This document shows, in pieces, positions 55,455 through 64,000 of a stretch of DNA of 64,000 nucleotides (within the stretch, counting starts at the first letter, position 1; every line of letters starts with the position of its first letter). The stretch is from positions 258,472 through 322,471 of the forward strand of contig CALYLW010000690.1 of NCBI GenBank assembly GCA_944989445.1, in the 5' to 3' direction. Both the position numbers and the translations under genes were made by a program. This stretch comes from Ampullaceana balthica (lineage: Eukaryota > Mollusca > Gastropoda > Lymnaeidae). The notes beneath the pieces were generated by a model, which had not been told where the DNA came from, searched no databases, and was given only the letters and a program-made list of their open reading frames with translations.

Positions 55455-56010
55455 AATAGACGATAGCCTTGACGCAAATCTTATGACTAAATTCATTGTT
55501 TGAAAGCGTGTATATTTGTTTGATAGGTGTAGAAAGAACCACTTACGAGACAGAAACACTGTGGTTTGATATGATTTTTTAAATTTTAAAAAAATTGTTG
55601 ATAAATCTGTTTAGAAGTTGCCTCTTTTCAAAACAGATTATTACAGGAAGCATTATTTTATCTTGTTTAACTGACGGTTCCAGTATTTTAGTTCAAAGAA
55701 CTTATTAGGACACTTGGGCTGCACCAAACATCGGACAAATGGAGACTTATCCCTGAGTAATCCGTTGATTTGTAAAGTTATAGGAGTTGCAGCCCCTGCC
55801 TCTCGGTTATCTGCTAGTTTGTTGACTGTCCTTAAAGTAAAACTTTGCCAGTCGATGTTAGTGATACTGATAGAGATGTGCTGCTACATCTTTTTATCTT
55901 CTACAATATTTAGATGCAGTAAAATTTTGTTGATATATTGTTAATCTGTATGTGTATATAAATATATGCATAACAAAGAGAATAAAATTAAAATAAATGC
56001 ATTTATAATT
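55455..56010 (+). other. PNPT1: PNPT1 3' UTR
   Basis: Sequence from the TAG stop (55452-55454) to the poly(A) signal at 55981. There is no further conserved reading frame; a 76-codon frame at 55714 has no recognisable features. Confidence 0.6.
55981..55986 (+). terminator. PNPT1: Poly(A) signal of PNPT1
   Basis: AATAAA about 530 bp after the stop codon, followed by an A/T-rich stretch and another AATAAA near 55995. Likely the 3' end of the message; no transcript evidence. Confidence 0.6.
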
Positions 56011-56120
56011 AATATTGACTCTTATCTTATTTGAATAACTGATTTCGGTTTTATCCATTACTCTTGTAACAAGAAATGTCCTGACAACTCAATTACCACT
56101 CAAATATTGACCCCAGGAAT

Positions 56121-56275
56121 CGGGGCCGGTGTTAGCGATTGTGGGCCCTATGCGGCTTAGTATGCAAAAAGGATTGCGCGGGGCCTATTTTGGGTAGGGC
56201 TAAGGAATTAATAAGGATAATAAGCGCGGGACCCACTGCGGCCGCATAGGTTGCAGTGGCCTAAGACTGGCCCTG
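56121..56275. mobile_element. 155-bp hAT-type MITE with exact 8-bp duplication
   Basis: Ends CGGGGCCGGTGTTAG and CTAAGACTGGCCCTG. CCAGGAAT stands on both sides (56113-56120 and 56276-56283). Sister of 24031-24182, in opposite orientation. Confidence 0.92.
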
Positions 56276-56317
56276 CCAGGAATTACTGTGCATTCCCTTG
56301 AACGTGATGACCAGGTA

Positions 56318-57796
56318 CAGGGGGACCCACTTAACTCGAGCCCGGTTAACTCGTCCGCTCTATTAAGTCGATGTTTTTTTTTGGAACCGCCAAATTCTCT
56401 CTTTCTTTGCATTTTCTCATCGGTTAATTCGATTATTTTAAGTCGCTGAACCCTAATACCTCAAGCACAAAAGAGTGCCAAATTTGCAACTTAGTGTTGG
56501 TTATCTCGATCCCCATGACCAATTTTTGAAAATGTTAGATGTGATTTTTTATAACCAAGTGAAGGCATAAAATTTCTGCCTCGCTGGTGACTTCATAGTC
56601 CGCTTGCGTTTAGCTCACAGCGCTGTGTTACTAACTTAAATCTCCAGCTTTTGAAAATGTTACTTATCGATAGGGCTGAACCGATCGGTTCGGCTACTCG
56701 GCATCGGCCGATTTTCGTATCCTCGGCAATCGGCCGCGTTAGTGATGCCGATGCCGAGTATTACGTAATTGCTCCAATAGCAAAGATGCACGCAGAATCG
56801 CATGTCTAAAAAATTTCGTTCGTATGGAATAACAAAATATACCGTGTGCAGACTTGTCATTGGCAATCATTCATCCTTCAACCTCATTTTGACTCTATTA
56901 CTACTGCTTTGTTCTCATTGTTTCATTCATAAGAAGTGTCTGTGTACAAAAGCCATTTAACTATTGGTTAGAATTAATTAAAATGTGTCAAAGTTGAAGG
57001 TTCAAAAGTTAAAAAGGAGTTCCTAATTTATTTTTGTACACTTTTATAGAGAAGAGTTCGCTTTTTTTTTGTCATGAGTCATATATAGGTCATGATAGTC
57101 TGATAGACAAACAAATGACGGCAACACCTTTGTGTAAATAAACCCTCCAAAAACATGTGCATGTACATTCTCATTTATTAATGCTAGTGATGGGACGATA
57201 CCAAAATCATAGGGTGCTTACTGTAAACAAGGCTCCCCAGATTTTAAAATATATAATATAACAGACTACAGACAGTTTACCCACTCCCACTCTCAATCTC
57301 CCGCACCATTGTTGTTGGTTAGTTCGATTAGCACTCAAGTTACCGAAGGAATTCTAAGTCCATTGTAAGCTGAGGGGACGGGGTGGGTTATTTATTTGTG
57401 TAGCTTGTAAGGAAAGTCACGCAAGTCACCAGCGGACCCTTCGCGCGCACGCTGTGTGGCGGGCAGGAGTAGATGAATCGTTATACTGTACATGTATTTA
57501 TGTACTAGGGAAAAAAACTGCGCTAACGCAATAAAGGGTTATATCTAAACTTAAACGGTCCTTAAAAACAAACGGTCTTAACAACCTTAGGAAAGAGTGA
57601 AGAAATAGGGTCCCGATATTCTGATACGATTCCGATTAATCGTCCCATCACTAATTAACGCACATCATGTATATAAAGAAATTTCAAGCGCAAGTTAATA
57701 TTTTGCCACCATATTGGTTTTCGTTTAACTCGGTGATCGTTTATCTCGGTGCCATTTTTCATACACAAAGGCAGTCGACTTAACCGGGTGCCACTG
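56318..57796. mobile_element. 1.48-kb pogo/Tigger-like element with a nested hAT-like fragment
   Basis: Inverted ends CAGGGGGACCCACTTAACTC and (complement of right) CAGTGGCACCCGGTTAAGTC, with TA on both sides (56316-56317 and 57797-57798). The CACTTAACTCGAG style is typical of pogo/Tigger termini. At 56673 TAGGGCTGAACCGATCGGTT begins a nested piece related to 25777-26580. No transposase frame remains. A partial copy lies at 38112-39742. Confidence 0.75.
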
Positions 57797-58748
57797 TATT
57801 TTATATGAGGAAGAGAGAAGGAAAATATGGGGCATTGCTTTATTAATAATTTTAAGACAATAATTTCAATAAAGGTAATTTTTCTATGAATCTTTGAGAC
57901 ACCAGAATAAATTAGTAAAAGACCAGACTCGAGCACCAGGTGGAGTGAATATGTGACATGTTAGGGAAGGGGAGATAATCTGAATTTTTACACACAGAAG
58001 GGGAGAGTAGTATTATGTCACAATTGGGAATTTGTTTTTTTGCTGAGGCAATGCTTGCATTTTGGATGAAGAGAATAATTAACCACTATAGTCTTTGCAA
58101 TCTGTGTTACTTCATTAAACAAGCTGTATTTCATTCAGATGCACTGCAAAAAAAAAGTAATGTCAATGCAGACACTACATTAATTAATTCCAGTTCAGAA
58201 TTGTAGAAGTATTTATTGATACATAATGACTCACTGCCTGTGGGTAAATAAATAACATCAGGAAATAAGCTTTAAAATTTAAACAGTAAATTGAAAGTAT
58301 GGAGAAATATGTGCAACATCATGCTACGTCCGAAATATATTAAAAAAAATTTTATAGTCATAAAGATAAAAGAGTACAGACCAACATTTTTTTTTAAAGA
58401 CCGGATTAGTAGACAAAAGCTTATTTAGAAAGAGAAGTACGCTAACCTTCAATCATTTATTTGTCTGAATTTATTGAATAAGTGAATGTGTAATAAAGAT
58501 GTGACCAATGAAAACACATAACAAAACATCTGTCAGGCGTGGGGTTCAGTCACTCCTATATTTAATTGAAGTAAAGTGTGGGTGGCATAATCCAGTTATA
58601 AGCAAAAGTTCAACAGCTTATACCAAAGCAGGCGGTTTTTGATATAACGAATTCCAAGGCAGGTCAAGTGCATATCAGAGATTTTTTTTAACGTATTAAA
58701 ATGTATAGCACGTTTCAAATATATTCTAGCTTTCGATCATATAGCCTA
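57797..58748. other. Intergenic, no gene recognised
   Basis: AT-rich; short frames only. Confidence 0.45.
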
Positions 58749-58802
58749 CTGTAACAGACATGTATCTTATCTTATCTTATATTATCTTATCTTATCTACA
58801 CA
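58749..58802. repeat. (CTTAT)n microsatellite
   Basis: TATCTTATCTTATCTTATAT-type pentamers over about 50 bp. Confidence 0.85.
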
Positions 58803-59118
58803 CCCATACTCCATCACCCGTCATTAAAAATTATTTAAAAAATAAATTGTGGTCACTTTGTGTTTTCATGAATGGCGTAGTACAGTGTTTCTGAAATAGT
58901 GGGAGGGGGATGGGGCGTGAAATTGTGTACTTATAGCAATTTTATAGACAAATGATACTATTTACTGTCGCGGGAGGGGGGGGCGTGAAATGTTTTCTTT
59001 TTCTTTCTAATGGGGGGGGGTGACAGAAAATAATTGAGCAACACTGGCGCAGTGCTACATAGACGTAGGAGAAAGAATGTTTTTCCCCTATTAACTCGAT
59101 CGTAGGCCCTTTCTTAGG
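58803..59118. other. Intergenic, no gene recognised
   Basis: Contains several G runs (58904-58985, 59011-59022). Confidence 0.4.
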
Positions 59119-59682
59119 GGCCGTCCATAAATGACGTCATGCACGTCATGGGATAACTTCGGCGACGTGCTCTCTGTTCTCAGTGACGGAAACGTAGTCA
59201 TACACTCATGCACCTTGGGGGGGGGGTGTCCCCACATTTATGACGAGGGGAGTGGGGGAGTTTAAGAATTGTGACATCACGTCACAACACGCAACTTAAA
59301 ATAAAAGTTCCACTAATGATCCTACATGTGGAAGAAAATCAGAAGCCCCGAGCCTAACGCTCTTCATGGGTCTTCCTGGTAGACCCTCCCAGCTATCTGG
59401 TCCCCTCCCCCAGAAAAGGACGTGACAGCTGGGACCCCCTCCCCCCCCCCGGAGCGGTCGCTTCTGAAGCGGCCACCTGGGCATCCAGGACGGAGAGTCG
59501 AAGATGCCTCCCACGAAGTTTGACCTCACAAGGAGGAGTGGAATTTCCATACTACGACCCGCTACCCCGTTTGGCGCCACCCCCGAAAAGCATACGAGTC
59601 TCAATGCGGTGGATCATCAATGACCTACCTAGGGTGCAACCCCCACTGGAAGGTTTCCTCAGAGCTGGCGTCCGCTGCGTTC
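59119..59682. mobile_element. Composite repeat B
   Basis: TTA then GGGGCCGTCCATAAATGACG at 59119, the same family end as the 371-bp MITE, followed by GACATCACGTCACAACACGC, AAGCGGCCACCTGGGCATCC and GACCTCACAAGGAGGAGTGG. GACCTACCTAGGGTGCAACC (59622 on) is the empty site for the insertion in composite A. After CGTCCGCTGCGTT (about 59681) it diverges from A where the I-like retrotransposon begins. Confidence 0.7.
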
Positions 59683-59721
59683 CACTAAATATGTGACATT
59701 CTCAATGGAGGGCTGAGTCAC

Positions 59722-62700
59722 TTAGACTCTTATAGCCCGGCCTACAATACCAACGGCGAGCCTCAACATAAGGGCATCGCCATGGAGATATTCCTCCACA
59801 GTGCGTGGGCTGCCTGATCCGTCCGTGTCCCCAATCGCCACAGAGCATCGGGTCAGAAGATGTGCCACTGTTTCCTCGGCCATACCACATAAACGGCAGC
59901 CGGGTTCCCTGTTCCTATCGAGCCTATTCAAGTAGCTGTTTGTTGGACAATGTCCAGTCCGCATTTGCGTAATGAGGGACTGGCAGCTACGAGGAAGCTC
60001 CCACCAGGGATCTCGCTTGCGCGGTCGCGGCATTTCGCCGTATAGCACCCTTGCCGTGTCACCATTTTCCCAGCCCGCAAGCCATCTTTCCATAAAGAAG
60101 GCTTTTAGCCACGATTTGACTCCCAACTGAGTCATTGGGCGATTTTTCTGGGGCTGGGCAGCGCCCTGTTGCGCCAGCAGGTTTGCCCTCTCCTGCTGTG
60201 GTATTCCTGCGTGCCCTGTAATGTACTGCAGGACAACCATGCCCCCGCGAGATCTAATGTTGTCCACGATCTCTAGTACAGCATTGACAGTTTTCGTCTC
60301 CAATGAGCTCCGACCCAAGAGTTCCAGGGAGGACCTTGAGTCGGTGAAGACTACGACTGTAGGAAAAACCTTTCTTTTACATAGGCGTAAGCGCACTTCT
60401 TTCACACCCCTGTGAATAGCTTCTAGCTCGGCATCCCCGCCCGAAGCTATCAATCCACATGGTCCCGACAGCTCAGCTGCTGCCGGTCCCCCCGCGGGGT
60501 ATTCAATCAGTGCGCCGTACCCGCTTCGTCCATCTGTGAAGCATGAGCCATCTGCGTATACTCTTACTACGCCCGTTCCATAGGCATTAATAGTTCTCAG
60601 TGCTTCCTCGTGCTGAAGCTCTACTGGACTATTTTTCCCCACCGCGGCATTTGCCAGTGTCAAACGCAGATCGGGCGGAGAGAAGCATTCGTGAGGTCCC
60701 CTTGCCGGGACCATGGACATTTTTTCCCTGCTTTTGGGTAAATTGACTGAAACCTCGAGCTCGTTGACCGCGTCTATAAAGGAGGGTCGTTTCAGTCGCG
60801 AGCGTTTTACCCACCTGTCTTGTATCTGAAAACAGGGTTCGTTACGGTCCATTCTACGGTATCGTTCCACCGTAGTTAGTATTGCCTTCTCTCGCCGTAC
60901 TTTGAGCGGTTCCACGTTTGACAAGATTTCTACCGCGGCGTTGGGTGTGGTACGTAACGCCCCGCAGACCAATCTTAACGCTTGGTTTTGGACTCTATCC
61001 AGGTCTTCGAGCGCTGTTCTGCTCGCAAAGGCCTGGATGGGGAGGCTGTAGTCGATGGCGCTTCTCACTTTGCTGAGGTAAAGAGCTCTCAGCGTTCTTG
61101 CGTCAGCGCCCCAATTTGTGCTAGCAAGTTTTTTCACCAGGGACAATTGAGCAGAGGTTTTGGCGCGCAATTCACGTATATGATTGTGCATCTGGAGTTT
61201 CTGGTCCAGTCGCACGCCCAAATACGTTGGTGTCTTGTCCCAATTCAGCCTTTTCCCACAGATGTTAAGCACAACATCGTGTTTTAGTGCATTCCTTCCA
61301 TTTGTGAAAATGGAATGGACGGTTTTTTCTGTGTTCACTATTAGTCTCCATTTTTTGGCATATGCTTCGATCTTATCGAGGTCGCGCTGTAGTCTGTGCT
61401 GCAAATTCGCTACGTCTTTACCGGACGTCAAGACAACCAAGTCGTCTGCGAACATCGCGCTCTGACACTCGATAGACGTTTGAATGTCGCAAACGTATGC
61501 TAGGAACAGCGTACAGCTTAGGGCAGACCCCTGCGGGAGTCCATCCTGTAGCCGAGCTTCACTGGATATAGAATCCCCCATGCGGGTTCTGATCGTTCTA
61601 TTCTCCAAGAACGAATGTATCCAGGCGTGCATTTTCGCTGTTATTCCCAATTGCTGGAGCTTATACATAAGTCCAGTACGCCAGACCTTATCGTAGGCCT
61701 GTTTTAGATCGAAAAACACAGCCAATGTATGGTTTCGCAACTGTAGCTCATTAGTGATAGTTTGCACAATACGGACAACCTGGTCCATCGGCTGGCGCCC
61801 TTTACGGAAGCCGCCCTGAGTCACAGGAATGCACTTATTTTTCTCTAGAAACCAATATAGCCTGGCATTGACCATACGTTCAGCTATTTTCCCCAAACAC
61901 GATGTTAGGGATATAGGACGATAGCTGTCCGGACGATCGCCTGGTTTCCCTTCCTTCTGAATTGGGATAATTGTGGCCTTTTTCCACTGCTTCGGCAAAA
62001 TGCCTGTAGTCCAGGTCCTATTGATAAGCTTCAATAGCTTATGCCTCTCTTCGATGCCCAGCTGCTTGAGCATTTCGTTATGGACCTTGTCCGGACCTGG
62101 TGCTTTCCCTGTTTCGCACTTATCGGGGGCTGTTTGCAACTCTGTCAGAATGAAATTTGCCGTGAAAACCTCTAGGTGGGGGGGGGTGGGGGCCGTTACT
62201 TTGCCTCTAGGTGGGGGGAGGGGGTGGGGGCCATTACTTTGCCTCTGGTCCCCCTCCTTTCTCATCCGGTTTATGGTCCGACTTTCATCAGTCTCTCTGG
62301 CCTTACGATTTACCTTGGCGAAGTGCTTATTCAGCGCACGAGCGCGCTTTTCTTCACCTGCCACCTTTCCCCCATCTGTCTGTAGTGGGGATGGGTTTTT
62401 TGTCTTCCCCATGCCAGAGAGTGCGTTTACCAATCGCCAGACCTTTCTGCCGTCGAGATCGAGGTTTTCACACGTACCAACCCATTTGGCCTTTTTTGCC
62501 TTCTGGACCGTATCTCGGACTTCGGCTGTTAATTTATTGTACGCCCTACGAGCTTCGGGCGTCTTCAATTTCGCAGCCTTTTTTCCGAGCCTTCTTTCTC
62601 AGCTTCACAAGCTCTTTCAGGCTCTTATTCCAGTAAGGCCTGAATTTCTGTTTTCCGTTCGTCCTCGGTATTGTTTTGCGTGCTGCGCCAAGGATCGCGC

Positions 62701-63740
62701 TGCACAGTTTCTCGTAGACCACATTGACGTCGTCCACCTCGACGTCTAGTGGTAGTAACAACTTGTGGGTCTCGCCCACATATCGGTCCCAGTTTGCTTT
62801 CCTGAACACCCATTGTCGCTGCTCGCACCGTGCCTTTACTGTCTTGAGCTCAAACCTCATTAAGATTGGCAAGTGATCGGATCCTACCTCTGCTAGGACT
62901 TCCAGACTGTGATGGGACACTAGGTCCGCTGATATTAGCGACAAGTCTGGGCGGGACTCGGTGCTGTGTCCCGTATGCAGTAGAGTAGGGGGGCTCTCTG
63001 CGCTTTGGAGCCGAATGAGGTTTGTATTGAGTGCAACTTCCTCAATATAGCGACCGGATGGGTTTCGGTCAGCGTAACCCCAGTCAGGTGATTGGGCATT
63101 GAAATCACCCTGCTATTATTCTCCTGTCAAATATGGTCTCAGTACCAATTGGCAGGGTTATCGGGTTTCTGGGCCGGTTATACACATTTGTGATAACGTA
63201 GGACTTATCACATTTGTGTACCTTTATCGTGATCGTATCAGTATTACTGAGGCACTTTATTTCAAGTACCTCAGTTGCAAGGTCGTCACGTACCGCTGTG
63301 GCGATCCCTCGACACTTACTGCCACACTTACAGTGATAGAGAGAATAACCTGTAAGGTGGAACGGCTTCCCTTTCAGAAGCGTTTCCTGGAAGAGGGCTA
63401 CGTCCACTTCACGTTCGTGGAGTAGCTTGAGCACTTCCGGTTGCTTTGGTCGAATGCCACACACATTCAATTGTAGTACATTAAGAGTACGAGTGAGTTG
63501 TCTCTTAGCAACTTTTTCTGCACGGTCAGTGTGCGTTACAACTTGTGCCGGCCTGTCGTTCGTCACCGGCACAGGAGGAGGAGCAGTGACAGACCCTCGA
63601 GACGCCCCACTCCGAAGCGTCTTTTGGGGGCAGTTTAGAAGGACAGCGCCATGTCCTGCGGAGGTATCAAAATTGTAGTCCATATGAGAGGGGGTTGAAC
63701 AGAAATTTTCATTCCATTGAGGGTGTGGCGTTGGCGCCAC
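59722..63740 (-). pseudogene. Retrotransposon ORF2: AP endonuclease - reverse transcriptase - RNase H, two frameshifts
   Basis: Three consecutive - strand frames: 63740-63105, about 63112-62546 and 62568-59722 (948 codons). Endonuclease motifs are LNVLQLNVCGIR, ALFQETLL, GDFNAQSPDWG (across the first break) and SDHLPI. RT motifs are SYRPISLTSCLGKI, GGFRKGRQ, AVFFDLKQAYDKVW (about 61683-61728), GLPQGSALSC and catalytic MFADD (about 61450). RNase H has VYADGSCF, DAELEAI and VFTDSRSSLELL, but the fourth acidic residue is Asn in ERANLLA where ExAD is usual. A CRLCGMAEETVAHLLTRC zinc knuckle-like tail follows. The breaks lie at about 63108 and in a run of six A/T near 62580, so it could be a young, recently broken copy or contain assembly errors. 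Confidence 0.9.
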
Positions 63741-63745
63741 ACCCC
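63719..63745. other. Hairpin near the start of the retrotransposon ORF2
   Basis: GGGGTGTGGCG and CGCCACACCCC are perfect complements separated by 3-4 bases. It lies where the open frame begins on the - strand; no ATG precedes it, and the first in-frame ATG is near 63681. Confidence 0.75.
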
Positions 63746-63945
63746 TTGTTCGGAGGAACTTTCGGTCTTCGGCTTGCCGAGCCGGGCTTTGTTAGGTTTA
63801 GGGAGGCTGCTCTCCCTTCTACCTCACACCAGACCTCTCGCTAAGGTCTAGCCCTTCCCCCCTTGATTCCTGGGGGGTTCTGGTGCTTTGATTTGACATT
63901 TCCAGTTGTCAGGTTTGTTAGTTTCAGGTGCAGTCTGCTCTGCTC

Positions 63946-64000
63946 CTTACTCGTCTCCCGGGCCACGTAGAGGCCAAACCTTTCCGGCGGACCATCCATA
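63946..64000. other. Composite repeat sequence at the window edge
   Basis: ACTCGTCTCCCGGGCCACGT + AGAGGCCAAACC resembles 32936-32975 in composite A. It is cut by the window end. Confidence 0.5.

Larger units (their letters stand above)
59683..63945 (-). mobile_element. Near-intact I-like non-LTR retrotransposon with RNase H
   Basis: The - strand element encodes endonuclease, reverse transcriptase and RNase H (see 59722-63740). The probable 5' region (63746-63945) is GC-rich and non-coding with a strong hairpin at 63719-63745. The 3' non-coding part is short (about 40 bp). Ends are approximate: they are set where similarity with composite A stops. No target duplication was identified. An ORF1, if present, would lie beyond the right edge. 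Confidence 0.75.

Noticed and set aside
59296..59604. 102-codon - strand frame in composite repeat B
   Set aside because: Repeat sequence; the homologous part of composite A is not open, so it is unlikely to be coding.

Overview
This window is animal nuclear DNA. It is AT-rich, its genes are split by many GT-AG introns, and it is crowded with mini- and microsatellites, MITEs, hAT-type transposons and degraded non-LTR retrotransposons. The mix of repeats, including an I-like non-LTR element with an RNase H domain, RT fragments with a C-terminal C2H2 finger, and G-rich elements beginning GGGGCCGTCCATAAA, suggests a lophotrochozoan, most likely a gastropod mollusc. That placement is inference from familiarity with such repeats, not a search result.

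Two protein-coding genes lie in tandem on the + strand. Gene 1 has five supported coding exons between 8891 and 27514 (343 residues plus stop; its 5' end was not found). It encodes a protein I do not recognise, with a Ser/Thr-rich N-terminal stretch and a probable PH/GRAM-like C-terminal half. Gene 2 is a complete PNPT1 (mitochondrial polynucleotide phosphorylase). Twenty-six exons from 33402 to 55454 join in phase into a 764-residue protein with a short basic leader, two RNase PH domains, a KH domain and an S1 domain. The second-domain catalytic residues D531, D537 and K539 are intact. A poly(A) signal follows at 55981.

Layout: 1-8.9 kb holds microsatellites, a 574-bp near-perfect palindrome and repeat elements. 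8.9-27.5 kb is gene 1, whose introns carry a 4.9-kb minisatellite, a nested retrotransposon pair, a 2.3-kb hAT element with an inner element, a tRNA-like SINE and a 3.9-kb hAT element with an exact 8-bp target duplication. 27.5-33.4 kb is AT-rich intergenic DNA and a composite repeat that ends about 290 bp before the PNPT1 start codon. 33.4-56 kb is PNPT1. 56-59 kb is a pogo-like element and unique DNA. 59.1-64 kb holds a second copy of the composite repeat and a near-intact I-like non-LTR retrotransposon on the - strand.

The most striking signal is that the tandem arrays are not scattered at random. In both genes many of them start at, end at or contain a splice junction. In several the repeat unit carries the last bases of the exon plus the 5' splice site, or the polypyrimidine tract, AG and first exon bases of the 3' splice site. 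Exons are thus bordered by up to about 50 copies of their own splice site. One array (24 bp, gene 1) stays open in the exon's reading frame. Another (29 bp, PNPT1 exon 6) has the layout of a recursive splice site in every unit, and the same intron also holds eleven evenly spaced AATAAA hexamers.
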